From JBMYZL01 sp965661765 (GTDB lineage: Bacteria > Bacteroidota > Bacteroidia > Flavobacteriales_D > Sanyastnellaceae), in NCBI GenBank assembly GCA_965661765.1, contig CBFIFE010000006.1, forward strand, positions 1-64,000: a stretch of DNA of 64,000 nucleotides. The letters run 5' to 3'. Shown here piece by piece: positions 16,847-24,587 of the stretch (its first letter is position 1; each line of letters begins with the position of its first letter). The notes beneath the pieces were generated by a model. The model had not been told where the DNA came from, ran no database searches, and saw only the letters and a list, made by a program, of their open reading frames with translations. A program made the position numbers and the translations under genes.

Positions 16847-17524
16847 TCAAGCCTCTCCCCGGAGAAACGCCCGGGCAATCAACAAATCCTCGGGCGTTGT
16901 GACCTTGATGTTTTCCGGATTTCCGTCCACCAACGTGATGGCTTCGCCGGCGTATTCGTACACACTGGCGTCGTCCGTGAACCGGCTGTCATAAGGCACG
17001 TCGTACGCCGCCCGAATGCGCGCCAAATCGAAGCACTGCGGCGTCTGCACCGCCCGCAAACCCGCCCGATTCAGGGCGTGGGACCCAGCCCCGAGCACCT
17101 CGCGGATGCTGTCCTTGACAGGCACGACCGGAATGGCGGAGCCGGTCCTGCCCGCCGCGGTCGCAAAACATCGGCGAATGGTCTCCACGTCCGGAAAAGG
17201 CCGGACCGCATCGTGGATGGCCACCACCCCTTGGCCGGGCAACGCCGCCAACCCCGCCTTCACGGAGTGAAACCGCTCCTCGCCCCCGGGCACCACCCGA
17301 TGAACGCCCGCAGGACCGTGCGCCGCCTCCAAGGCCTCGAACGCCGCGAACAGCCCCGGGTAGAGCACGAGCGTCACATCGAGCGCATCGCCCAGCGCCG
17401 CCCGGAAGCGACGAAGGGTCCACCACATCAGCGGCAGACCCTCCAGTTCGATGAATTGCTTGGCGACCGACGTCCGCATCCGCGTGCCGGTTCCGCCCGC
17501 AACAACGATCAAAAATCGCTCCAC
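16847..17524 (-). CDS. ispD: 2-C-methyl-D-erythritol 4-phosphate cytidylyltransferase
   Basis: A 225-residue enzyme of the MEP isoprenoid pathway that joins CTP to MEP to form CDP-ME. The nucleotide loop is VVAGGTGTRMRTSVAKQF, and AIHDAVRPFPD, VPVKDSIREV and ENIKVTTPEDL are IspD hallmarks. The first codon is GTG, 4 bases after the superoxide dismutase stop, so it is read from that gene's promoter. This shows the organism makes isoprenoids by the MEP route, feeding the prenyl synthase at 41998-42981. Confidence 0.94.
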   Translation of the reverse strand: MERFLIVVAGGTGTRMRTSVAKQFIELEGLPLMWWTLRRFRAALGDALDVTLVLYPGLFAAFEALEAAHGPAGVHRVVPGGEERFHSVKAGLAALPGQGVVAIHDAVRPFPDVETIRRCFATAAGRTGSAIPVVPVKDSIREVLGAGSHALNRAGLRAVQTPQCFDLARIRAAYDVPYDSRFTDDASVYEYAGEAITLVDGNPENIKVTTPEDLLIARAFLRGEA

Positions 17525-17528
17525 AAGA

Positions 17529-18137
17529 TCAACCCTTGGCAGCTGCGTAACGGCGGGCCACCTCGTCCCAGTTGATGACGCTGAAGAACGCTGCGATGTA
17601 GTCCGGGCGACGGTTCTGGTAGTTCAGGTAGTACGCGTGCTCCCAAACATCGAGGCCCAGAATCGGCGTGCCCTCGCAGCCCATGCCGGGCATCAGGGGG
17701 TTGTCCTGGTTTGCCGTGGAGCACACCTCCAACTTGCCGTCCTTGCCGACGCACAACCACGCCCAGCCTGAGCCGAAGCGGGTCGCCGCCGCTGCCGCAA
17801 ATGCCTCGCGGAAACGGGCCAGCCCGCCGAGGTCAGCATCAATGGCCGCAGCGAGGTCACCTGTGGGCTCTCCTCCCCCGTTGGGCGACATCACCGACCA
17901 AAACAAGTTGTGGTTGTAGTACCCTCCGCCATTGTTGCGGATCGCGCCATTGTCCACGTGACCGGCGAGCAACTCCTCGATGGTCTTGCCCGCAAGGTCT
18001 GTCCCTTCAACAGCGGCGTTCAACTTCGCGGTGTAGCCCGCATGGTGCTTGCCGTGGTGGATTTCCATCGTCCGGGCGTCGATATGTGGCTCAAGCGCAT
18101 CAAACGCGTAGCCGAGGGCAGGTAATTCAAATGCCAT
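17529..18137 (-). CDS. sod: Superoxide dismutase (Fe/Mn type)
   Basis: A 202-residue Fe/Mn superoxide dismutase that converts superoxide to hydrogen peroxide and oxygen. Metal ligands are His27 (MEIHHGKHH), His76 (YYNHNLFW), Asp163 and His167 (GLDVWEHAYY). Metal choice cannot be fixed by eye, although GGGEPTG favours the Mn-like group. The start MAFELPALGY was chosen over longer in-frame codons because a perfect TATCTTTG promoter box lies 34 bases upstream, inside the end of the S41 protease gene. ispD follows 4 bases after the stop. Confidence 0.95.
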   Translation of the reverse strand: MAFELPALGYAFDALEPHIDARTMEIHHGKHHAGYTAKLNAAVEGTDLAGKTIEELLAGHVDNGAIRNNGGGYYNHNLFWSVMSPNGGGEPTGDLAAAIDADLGGLARFREAFAAAAATRFGSGWAWLCVGKDGKLEVCSTANQDNPLMPGMGCEGTPILGLDVWEHAYYLNYQNRRPDYIAAFFSVINWDEVARRYAAAKG

Positions 18138-19848
18138 GTCGTGAAAGATTTTGTTGTGATTTGTCTGATTGCAAAGATAGTTGGCCGGCGACGATGGTTT
18201 GGTCTTCTGGGTGTTCAAGCCAAACCCGAGCCTCCCCCACCATCCGGTCCTGACCGAGCATCACCTCGTGGTACGCCGACTCCCCGAAGAGGTTGCGGGC
18301 CACCTGCGCCCCGATGCGCAGGCGAATCACCTCGCGCTCCCCGTCATCAAACGCGGGGACGACGAACCCAGCAGAGTCGGCCGCCTGCGTCAGCACGGCC
18401 AGCGCTTCATCGAACGTCGCTTCGGGCAGCGAACGCCAGTCCGACACCCCTTCCAAGTCAGGGCGCCGGGCGTCGACAAAGTCAAAAGCGGCATCGCGCA
18501 GCACCCCAGCCCACGCCACGTCGGCGAGGAAATTGGAATAACGGCTGGTGTCAAAGGGCACAAAGACGTCGGGTGTGATGCCCCCGCCACCGAACACCAC
18601 GCGGCCTTCCGGGGTCACGTACCGCAGCGAGTCCGGCTGCACGATGCTGTCGCGGTGGAACAACTCACCGGAATCGTAGCGCTCCACATAGTCATCACCG
18701 TAGTCCACATCCCGTCCGTACGGCTTTTGAATTGCGCGCCCTGTCGGGGTGTAAAAGCGCGCCACGGTCAGGCGCAGGGCGCCCGATCCCGGCAAGCCAA
18801 ACTCCTCCTGCACCAGTCCCTTCCCGAACGAACGGCGCCCAATCGTCACGCCCCGATCGTTGTCCTGAATGGCGCCGGCAAAAATTTCGGAGGCCGAAGC
18901 ACTCGACTCATCGATGAGCACAGCGAGGTCCCAATCGACCCACCGACCATCGCGGGCGGCCTTGTAGGTGCGTCGGGGGGAGTGTGAACCTTCGGTGTAG
19001 ACCACCATTTGGCCTGAACGCAAGAAAGACTTGACCATCGGCACGACCGCATTCAGGTAGCCGCCACCGTTGCCCCGCAAATCCACCACGACCTTCCGGA
19101 GGCCTTCGGCGTCAAGCTGCTCCATGGCGGCTTCGAACTCATCGGCGGTGTTTGCGGCGAACCGGACGACTTTGATGTATCCGATGTCGGTGTCGGGAAG
19201 GGCGGCCGTGGCCACCACGCTGTGGATGGGGATGCGATCGCGTTCGAGGGTCACGTCAAAAACGGATTTGCCCGGGCGATGAATGCCGACGCGCACTTCG
19301 GTGCCACGCGGGCCTTTGAGCAGTTCGAGAACACGGGCGTTCGTGAGGTCAGGGCCGGAAATGGGTTCGCCGTCGACCGAAACAATGCAATCCCCTGCCC
19401 GAATGCCTGCCGATTCCGATGGCCCTCCCGCGATGGTCTGCACCACACGCAGGGAGTCGGTGGAAATGAGAAACTCCACGCCGATGCCTTCGAAATTGCC
19501 CTCCATCGGCTCGGCCATCGCCGCCAACTCCTCCGGGCTGAAGTAATACGAGTGCGGGTCGAGCTTTTCGAGGATCGCATCCACAGCGACCGTCTCGAGC
19601 TCATCGCGGAGGATGGGGTCGACGTAGGTGTGCTCGATTTGGTCCAAAATGTGCACCAACCGCCCCCGGGTCTCGCCGCCCATTCCCATCATCGTCCGCT
19701 GGTTCTCAAAGCCTCCCGTCTGCATGCCCAGCACGATGCCCGCCACCAGCACCACCGCATACAGCATGGGCTGATACGCCGGGGCGATCTTGCGGCTCCC
19801 CGCGGCTGGCGCACGGTTTTCGGCAGGTTCGGGTCCTTCGAGGTTCAT
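18127..19848 (-). CDS. C-terminal processing peptidase, S41 family (CtpA/Prc type)
   Basis: A 573-residue periplasmic serine protease anchored by one N-terminal helix (about 28-46, LYAVVLVAGIVLGMQ). A PDZ domain sits near 110-190 (SAGIRAGDCIVSVDGEPI). The catalytic core has DESSASASEIFAGAI with Ser near 317 and FGKGLVQ with Lys near 341, forming the Ser-Lys dyad. A C-terminal region of about 130 residues follows. Such proteases trim the C-termini of envelope proteins. Its ATG overlaps the dCMP deaminase stop (ATGA); its 3' end overlaps the sod start by 11 bp. Confidence 0.94.
   Translation of the reverse strand: MNLEGPEPAENRAPAAGSRKIAPAYQPMLYAVVLVAGIVLGMQTGGFENQRTMMGMGGETRGRLVHILDQIEHTYVDPILRDELETVAVDAILEKLDPHSYYFSPEELAAMAEPMEGNFEGIGVEFLISTDSLRVVQTIAGGPSESAGIRAGDCIVSVDGEPISGPDLTNARVLELLKGPRGTEVRVGIHRPGKSVFDVTLERDRIPIHSVVATAALPDTDIGYIKVVRFAANTADEFEAAMEQLDAEGLRKVVVDLRGNGGGYLNAVVPMVKSFLRSGQMVVYTEGSHSPRRTYKAARDGRWVDWDLAVLIDESSASASEIFAGAIQDNDRGVTIGRRSFGKGLVQEEFGLPGSGALRLTVARFYTPTGRAIQKPYGRDVDYGDDYVERYDSGELFHRDSIVQPDSLRYVTPEGRVVFGGGGITPDVFVPFDTSRYSNFLADVAWAGVLRDAAFDFVDARRPDLEGVSDWRSLPEATFDEALAVLTQAADSAGFVVPAFDDGEREVIRLRIGAQVARNLFGESAYHEVMLGQDRMVGEARVWLEHPEDQTIVAGQLSLQSDKSQQNLSRHGI
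18172..18179 (-). promoter_or_regulatory. -7-type promoter box TATCTTTG for sod
   Basis: Minus-strand TATCTTTG is an exact TAnnTTTG match, 34 bases before the sod ATG and inside the coding end of the S41 protease gene. It would give sod-ispD an independent transcript. Confidence 0.6.
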
Positions 19849-20285
19849 CGTTCTTCGTCGTCAGGTAAGTGTACAATTTCCACCCCCGCTTGGTTCAAAA
19901 AGACCAAACCACTGCTGTCCTTGTACACATCTCGGTACACCACGCGCTCAATGCCGGCTTGGTGGATGAGCTTGGCGCATTCCCGGCATGGGCTCAAGGT
20001 GATGTACAACGTGGCGCCCGTTGAACTGTTGTTCGACCGGGCCAACTTCGTGATGGCGTTCGCCTCGGCGTGCAGGACATACCAGTGGGTGTCACCTCCT
20101 TCGTTCTCGCAGGGGTTCGGAAACCCTGTCGGGGCGCCATTGTACCCATCGGCGATGATCATCCTGTCCTTGACAATCAAGGCGCCGACCTGCTTCCGCT
20201 CACAATGCGACAGGCGCGCCCACTCCCGGGCCATGCGCATGTAGGCACGATCGTAACGGTATTGTTTGGCCTGCTTCTTGTCCAT
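19845..20285 (-). CDS. Deoxycytidylate (dCMP) deaminase
   Basis: A 146-residue zinc enzyme converting dCMP to dUMP for thymidylate synthesis. The zinc/catalytic motifs are HAEANAI (His72, Glu74) and PCREC (Cys100, Cys103), and the GYNGAPTGFPNPCE stretch is typical of dCMP deaminases of the ComEB type. The start MDKKQAKQYRYD is preferred; an upstream in-frame ATG would overlap the divergent adenosyltransferase promoter. Its stop overlaps the S41 protease start (ATGA). Confidence 0.93.
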   Translation of the reverse strand: MDKKQAKQYRYDRAYMRMAREWARLSHCERKQVGALIVKDRMIIADGYNGAPTGFPNPCENEGGDTHWYVLHAEANAITKLARSNNSSTGATLYITLSPCRECAKLIHQAGIERVVYRDVYKDSSGLVFLNQAGVEIVHLPDDEER

Positions 20286-20321
20286 TTTCAAGGTGCAAGT
20301 TACTGCGCACAGCGTCCTTCG

Positions 20322-20329
20322 TAGCTTCG
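20322..20329 (+). promoter_or_regulatory. -7-type promoter box TAGCTTCG
   Basis: Seven of eight bases match TAnnTTTG; it ends 5 bases before the ATG at 20335. Confidence 0.5.
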
Positions 20330-20334
20330 CAGTC

Positions 20335-20886
20335 ATGCAGATTTACACCCGCACAGGAGACGATGGCACAACCGGCCTTTTCGGCGGTGGCCGGGTTCGG
20401 AAAGATGCCTTGCGCATCGAGGCCTACGGAACGCTGGACGAGCTGAATGCGCACCTGGGCGCGCTGGCGGATCAGCCCGCCTTGCCGACGGAGGACGTCG
20501 CTTGGCTGCGGACTTTGCAGGCGGATTTGTTCGCAATGGGCAGCCACCTCGCGACGACGGGTGAGGAGATGCGCCAGCATTTGCCGCCTTTGCCGGTGGA
20601 TCGGATTGCAGAAATGGAAGCTTGGATGGACCAAACCTCCACCGCCCTCCCGCCACTGACCGCCTTCATTTTGCCGGGCGGACATCCGGCCGTCAGCGCC
20701 GCCCACCTCTGCCGCGTGGTGTGCCGGCGCGCCGAACGACGTGTCGTGGCGTTGGCCGATCACGAGACGATCGAAGACATCATTCCACAGTACCTCAACC
20801 GGCTCAGCGATGTTTTTTTCATGTGGGCGCGCCGCATTTCGCACCACACGAACACCGAAGAAATTCTTTGGAAATCAGGGAGTTGA
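20335..20886 (+). CDS. Cob(I)alamin adenosyltransferase (PduO type)
   Basis: A 183-residue ATP:cob(I)alamin adenosyltransferase that makes adenosylcobalamin. The N-terminal ATP site is YTRTGDDGTTGLFGG and is followed by RIEAYGTLDELNAHLG. The middle FILPGGHPAVSAAHLCRVVCRRAER and the closing YLNRLSDVFFMWAR are the conserved PduO-type core. No cobalamin biosynthesis genes are nearby, so it may serve B12 salvage. The promoter box lies 5 bases before the ATG; the upstream gene is divergent. Confidence 0.94.
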   Translation: MQIYTRTGDDGTTGLFGGGRVRKDALRIEAYGTLDELNAHLGALADQPALPTEDVAWLRTLQADLFAMGSHLATTGEEMRQHLPPLPVDRIAEMEAWMDQTSTALPPLTAFILPGGHPAVSAAHLCRVVCRRAERRVVALADHETIEDIIPQYLNRLSDVFFMWARRISHHTNTEEILWKSGS

Positions 20887-20983
20887 GAGCTTTTTTCGCA
20901 AGTTTTTCGCAAGATTGAAACTTTCTCGCCGCGCATTCGTTTATGGGGATTGAGGGTGCAACTTGCATCCGTCGACGAAACTT

Positions 20984-20991
20984 CTATTTTT
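20984..20991 (+). promoter_or_regulatory. -7-type promoter box TATTTTTG
   Basis: Exact TAnnTTTG match, 32 bases before the DUF2795 gene ATG at 21024, giving a short leader. Confidence 0.55.
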
Positions 20992-21023
20992 GCGCGCTGA
21001 ACGCGTAAGCAAAGCGGACGATC

Positions 21024-21245
21024 ATGTATTGGACACTGGAATTGGCCTCCTACTTGGAGGATGCGCCCTGGCCGGCAAGCAAAGACGAGCTCATTGATTT
21101 CGCGATGCGGACAGGAGCCCCCTTGGAAGTTGTGGAAAACCTCCAACAACTCGAAGATGAAGGAGATGTGTTCGAGACAATCGAGGACATTTGGCCTGAC
21201 TATCCTTCGAAAGAAGACTTCTTCTTCAACGAAGACGAATACTAG
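21024..21245 (+). CDS. Small acidic DUF2795-family protein
   Basis: A 73-residue acidic protein of the short DUF2795-like family that is common and highly conserved in Bacteroidota. Its core is YLEDAPWPASKDELIDFAM, then PLEVVENLQQLEDEGDVFE and an acid-rich tail (DFFFNEDEY). The fold resembles a small helical, RNA- or protein-binding domain; no function is established. A perfect promoter box and a downstream bidirectional terminator mark it as a single-gene transcript. Confidence 0.9.
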   Translation: MYWTLELASYLEDAPWPASKDELIDFAMRTGAPLEVVENLQQLEDEGDVFETIEDIWPDYPSKEDFFFNEDEY

Positions 21246-21271
21246 CGCACACCACCTTGTGTTGTGTTGCG

Positions 21272-21314
21272 AAAAAAGTCGCCCGAGCCCATGGTGGATC
21301 GCGGCGGCTTTTTT
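21272..21314. terminator. Bidirectional intrinsic terminator
   Basis: GTCGCCCGA (21278-21286) pairs with TCG-C-GGCGGC (21299-21308) over 9 bp with one bulged C and one G-U. Six T follow on the plus strand and six A precede it, so it can end both the DUF2795 transcript and minus-strand transcripts. Confidence 0.75.
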
Positions 21315-21351
21315 GCGTTCTCATCCGAGGAGGCGAACGAAAGGAAGGGGC

Positions 21352-21390
21352 AAAAAAAAGAGCGGGCTGCCTTTTGCAAGGTGCCCGCTC
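21352..21390 (-). terminator. Intrinsic terminator of the candidate small RNA
   Basis: Minus strand: GAGCGGGC, then a short inner stem (CCTT/AAGG), then GCCCGCTC and eight T. It also ends read-through from the GNAT gene, whose stop is about 210 bases upstream. Confidence 0.85.
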
Positions 21391-21487
21391 CCTTGACATT
21401 GAACGAAAACAAGGGTGTCCGACAAACCCATCCGGGCATCGTCTTCTTCCTTTGCTTACTACCACACCAGGGAGACCAATCCGCTGG
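21352..21487 (-). ncRNA. Candidate small RNA of about 135 nt
   Basis: The minus strand of the 353-bp gap between the DUF2795 and GNAT genes holds an isolated transcription unit. A TTTG (21521-21524), a 20-base spacer and TAACATTG (21493-21500) form a near-consensus promoter. A strong terminator lies at 21352-21390: an 8-bp stem GAGCGGGC/GCCCGCTC extended by CCTT/AAGG, followed by eight U. No convincing protein is encoded. I cannot match it to 6S, SRP, tmRNA or RNase P RNA. It could also be processed from the 3' UTR of the GNAT gene. Confidence 0.5.
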
Positions 21488-21598
21488 CGTGCCAATGTTA
21501 AGGAAAGATTCCCGGAACGTCAAACACGTGTTCGCAATTTTTTCTCGTCAGACGATGGAACGCTGGGAAACAGGGATTTGGCCTGAAACCTTATCCAC

Positions 21599-22099
21599 TC
21601 AGCGCGACGCGGGCACCTTGAAAACGATCCGGCCATTGAGCCATTCTGGGTCCAAATCCGCGCCCACCTGTTCATAAAACCGGATCGCCGGCGCATTCCA
21701 TTCCAGCACCTGCCACTCCAGCCGGCGCACGCCCCGCGAGACGGCCAAATCGTGCACCGCGGCAAACAGCGCCTGCCCAATGCCCTCCCCTCGCCGCGCG
21801 GCGGTCACCACGAAATCCTCCAAGTACAAACACCGGCCCTTCCACGTGCTGTACTTCTCGTACACCAGCGCCATCCCGATCACCTCCCCTGCCTCCTCGG
21901 CCACGAACAAATCGAAAATCGCGCTCGGCCCAAACCCATCGGCCTCCAAATCCCCAACAGTCACTTCCACCGCCTCGGGCTCGCGCTCATACACGGCGAG
22001 TTCCACGATCAGCGCGTGCACCGCGGCACAATCCTCCCGCCGACCGGGCCGCACAAACCAACGTGCCCCTGTTGATGTCTTCTCCCTTTGCCCATTCAT
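21599..22099 (-). CDS. GNAT-family N-acetyltransferase
   Basis: A 166-residue acetyltransferase. The acetyl-CoA binding motif A reads LEDFVVTAARRGEGIGQALF (RRGEGIG for the pyrophosphate) and motif B is EWQVLEWNAPAIRFYEQVGA. The pattern LYLEDFVV...EWNAPAIRFYE is closest to the diamine (spermidine-type) acetyltransferase group, but the substrate is uncertain. It is transcribed divergently from cvpA; their two promoter boxes lie only 5 bp apart. Confidence 0.88.
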   Translation of the reverse strand: MNGQREKTSTGARWFVRPGRREDCAAVHALIVELAVYEREPEAVEVTVGDLEADGFGPSAIFDLFVAEEAGEVIGMALVYEKYSTWKGRCLYLEDFVVTAARRGEGIGQALFAAVHDLAVSRGVRRLEWQVLEWNAPAIRFYEQVGADLDPEWLNGRIVFKVPASR

Positions 22100-22104
22100 G
22101 TCTG

Positions 22105-22112
22105 CGAAACTA
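22105..22112 (-). promoter_or_regulatory. -7-type promoter box TAGTTTCG for the GNAT gene
   Basis: Minus-strand box matching TAnnTTTG in seven of eight positions, 5 bases before the GNAT ATG at 22099. Confidence 0.5.
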
Positions 22113-22117
22113 CGGCC

Positions 22118-22125
22118 TAGATTCG
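22118..22125 (+). promoter_or_regulatory. -7-type promoter box TAGATTCG for cvpA
   Basis: Plus-strand box matching TAnnTTTG in seven of eight positions, 7 bases before the cvpA ATG at 22133. It is back to back with the GNAT box. Confidence 0.5.
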
Positions 22126-22132
22126 CAAGGCA

Positions 22133-22723
22133 ATGGACACCTCATCTCTTCCCCTGCCCTGGATTGACCTCATCGTGCTGGTGCCGCTGGCGTTCGCGGC
22201 GTGGCGTGGTTTTCAGAAGGGCCTGATCATGGCTGTGTCGACGTTGATCGCATTGGTGGCGGGGCTGTACGCAGGGTTTCATGGTTCTGCCGTGGTGGCA
22301 GATGCCTTGCATGCGCAATTCGATTGGTCGCCTGCTACAGTCCAAATCTGTGCCTTCCTCATCGCCTTCCTCGCCGTGGTCATCGCGATCCACCTGCTGG
22401 CGCGACTCATCGAAAAGGCCGTGAAATTGGCGGCGCTCTCGCCCGTCAACAAGCTCGCTGGCCTGCTCTTCAGCGTGTTGAAGGCAGCCCTGATCCTCAG
22501 CATGGTCTTCTACACGCTCGACGGGTTGTTCGGCCGCCGCGGTTGGTTGCCCGACGGCACAGCCGATGATGCCGTGGTCTTTCCTTTCCTAGAAGACGCC
22601 GTGACGTGGCTCGTCCCCGAGATGAACCACGACACGGCCTTGGAAAAGCTCCGAGACGGCGCCGCCGATGTCGACCGAGCGGTGCGCGATGCGGCCGACA
22701 AAGTGCGGGAACAACTTCAATGA
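22133..22723 (+). CDS. CvpA-family membrane protein
   Basis: A 196-residue membrane protein with four hydrophobic segments (about 8-22, 28-48, 64-84, 100-122). The first loop, AWRGFQKGLIMAVSTLIALV, is the CvpA signature, and the mid-chain LARLIEKAVKLAALSPVNKLAG is also conserved. CvpA proteins were first linked to colicin V production and purine regulation; their true role in the envelope is not settled. The C-terminal 40 residues are charged and cytoplasmic. Confidence 0.85.
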   Translation: MDTSSLPLPWIDLIVLVPLAFAAWRGFQKGLIMAVSTLIALVAGLYAGFHGSAVVADALHAQFDWSPATVQICAFLIAFLAVVIAIHLLARLIEKAVKLAALSPVNKLAGLLFSVLKAALILSMVFYTLDGLFGRRGWLPDGTADDAVVFPFLEDAVTWLVPEMNHDTALEKLRDGAADVDRAVRDAADKVREQLQ

Positions 22724-22756
22724 CCTTCGGGCAGTGCAGCGATGCACGGCCCGCGA

Positions 22757-24490
22757 TCAGACCACAACTGCTTGGAGCGATGCGATGCGCGCCTTCAGGT
22801 CCTCCACAGTGCCCGCGTAGTCCGACAAAGCGGCTTCCGGCGTCGAGTGCACGGAGAAGTAAAACTTGATCTTCGGCTCTGTCCCGCTCGGACGTGCTGT
22901 GACCAGCGTGCCGAGTTCGGTTCGAAAGGACACCACATTCGATGTCGGCAGTCCGATGGGCTGTTCCGCCCCCGTCCGCATGTCGCGCTCCATGCCACTG
23001 CGGTAATCCCGGAACGCCACCACCTCCTCACCCGCCAGGGCTGTCGGGGTGTTCGTTCGGAACGCTTCCATCATTGCCGCAATCTCTGCCTTGCCCTGCC
23101 GACCCTCCTTCTTGATGCTGATGAGTGCTTCTTGCCAAACCCCATGGCGCTCGTGAATTTCCCGCAACTGGTCCAGCAAGGTCTTCCCCGCATCGGCCGC
23201 TGCGTGGGCGCATTCGGCGATGAGGCAGGCCGCCGCCACGGCGTCCTTGTCCCGAACCGCTTCGCCGATCAAATAGCCATAACTCTCTTCGCCCCCCACG
23301 AGGAACGAACCCGGCTCGCCCTCGCGCTTGCGAATGACATCTGCGATCCATTTGAACCCCGTCAAGGTCTCGTAGACCGGCAGTCCAGCGTCCCGACCAA
23401 GGGCGGCAATCAAATCCGATGTCACCACGGTTTTTGCGAGGTAATCGCCTGTTTTCAGGCGCCCAGCGTCGCGCGTGGCCCGCACCACATAATCCACCAG
23501 CAGCGCCCCGGTCTCGTTGCCATTCAGGAGGCGCCAATCGTCGCCGTCCGGCACGGCAATGCCCACGCGGTCGCTGTCCGGGTCCGTGCCCATGACCAAG
23601 GCGGCCCCGGAAGCCCGTCCGAGGGCGATGGCCGCCTCGAGGGCTGCGCCTTCCTCCGGGTTGGGGCTGTGGACGGTGGGGAAATTGCCGTCGGGGGCAG
23701 CTTGGCTGGCCACGACCTGCACATTGCGAAAGCCGTTGGCCGCGAGAGCGGGCACCACGGAAACCGCGCCGGTCCCGTGCAACGGCGTGTAGACGATGGG
23801 CAGGTCGGAGCCCTCGGCGATGAGGCCCGGGTGCAACCGATAACCGCTCAACACCGCGCGATAGGCCTCATCAACGGCTGAATCAATCTCGTGGATCAAG
23901 GGGTTGTCGGCCGCCGCTCGGCGCACAGCAGAAGGACCTTTGACCTGACGCACCTCAGCGATGATGCCGGCGTCGTGGGGCGGAACGATTTGGCCCCCAT
24001 CGGACCAATACACCTTGTAGCCGTTGTACTCCTTCGGGTTGTGGCTCGCCGTCAGCACGATGCCCGCTGTGCAGCCGAGATGCCGCACGGCAAAACTCAG
24101 CTCCGGCGTCGGCCGCAATTCACTGAACACATGGGCATGGATGCCATTTCCAGCCAGCACCTCCGCGGCCACTTGGGCAAACTCAGGGCTTCGGTTCCGC
24201 GAATCAAAAGCAATCGCCACGGCCGGATCCGCAACCTTCGCTGCCAAAATGTAATTCGCCAACCCTTGGGTCGCCATCGCAACGGTGTAGGCATTCATTC
24301 GGTTCGTCCCGTGGCCCATGATGCCACGCAGCCCCCCCGTCCCAAACTCCAAATCCGTGTAAAACGACTCGATCAACGCCTCTCCCCCCTCATCCAACAT
24401 CGCCTGTACCTCCTCGCGGGTTGCGGCATCAAAGGGCGCTTGTGTCCATTCGGCTGCACGCTCGCGGACTTTTTGTTCCAATTCGTTCAT
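22757..24490 (-). CDS. Phosphoglucomutase/phosphomannomutase family protein
   Basis: A 577-residue alpha-D-phosphohexomutase. The phosphoserine loop is TASHNPKEYNGYK with Ser149, the metal loop is GTDPDSDRVGIAV near 300, the sugar loop is GGEESYGY and the phosphate-binding loop is RPSGTEPKIKFYF. The length fits the PGM2/phosphopentomutase-like group that can interconvert glucose-1-P and glucose-6-P or ribose phosphates. It feeds nucleotide-sugar synthesis, in keeping with rmlD, which lies just upstream on chromosome. An exact promoter box sits 7 bases before the ATG, so it is transcribed separately from rmlD. Confidence 0.93.
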   Translation of the reverse strand: MNELEQKVRERAAEWTQAPFDAATREEVQAMLDEGGEALIESFYTDLEFGTGGLRGIMGHGTNRMNAYTVAMATQGLANYILAAKVADPAVAIAFDSRNRSPEFAQVAAEVLAGNGIHAHVFSELRPTPELSFAVRHLGCTAGIVLTASHNPKEYNGYKVYWSDGGQIVPPHDAGIIAEVRQVKGPSAVRRAAADNPLIHEIDSAVDEAYRAVLSGYRLHPGLIAEGSDLPIVYTPLHGTGAVSVVPALAANGFRNVQVVASQAAPDGNFPTVHSPNPEEGAALEAAIALGRASGAALVMGTDPDSDRVGIAVPDGDDWRLLNGNETGALLVDYVVRATRDAGRLKTGDYLAKTVVTSDLIAALGRDAGLPVYETLTGFKWIADVIRKREGEPGSFLVGGEESYGYLIGEAVRDKDAVAAACLIAECAHAAADAGKTLLDQLREIHERHGVWQEALISIKKEGRQGKAEIAAMMEAFRTNTPTALAGEEVVAFRDYRSGMERDMRTGAEQPIGLPTSNVVSFRTELGTLVTARPSGTEPKIKFYFSVHSTPEAALSDYAGTVEDLKARIASLQAVVV

Positions 24491-24497
24491 GTGACCA

Positions 24498-24505
24498 CAA
24501 AACTA
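24498..24505 (-). promoter_or_regulatory. -7-type promoter box TAGTTTTG
   Basis: Minus-strand exact TAnnTTTG match ending 7 bases before the phosphoglucomutase ATG at 24490. Confidence 0.6.
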
Positions 24506-24587
24506 ATCATTCACTCAACGAAACGCTCGCACTTCAAGACATCCACAGCCCGCCAAATGAACGTCCTTTTGGCTCCTCTGATGCAAA

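Noticed and set aside
16847..20285. Horizontal island in the ispD-sod-S41-dCMP deaminase group
   Set aside because: Base and codon use match the neighbours, genes are housekeeping and no integrase or repeats border the group.
21242..21523. 93-codon minus-strand protein gene in the small-RNA gap
   Set aside because: It reads straight through both terminator hairpins and has no recognisable domain; the promoter-terminator pair fits an RNA better. Not fully excluded.
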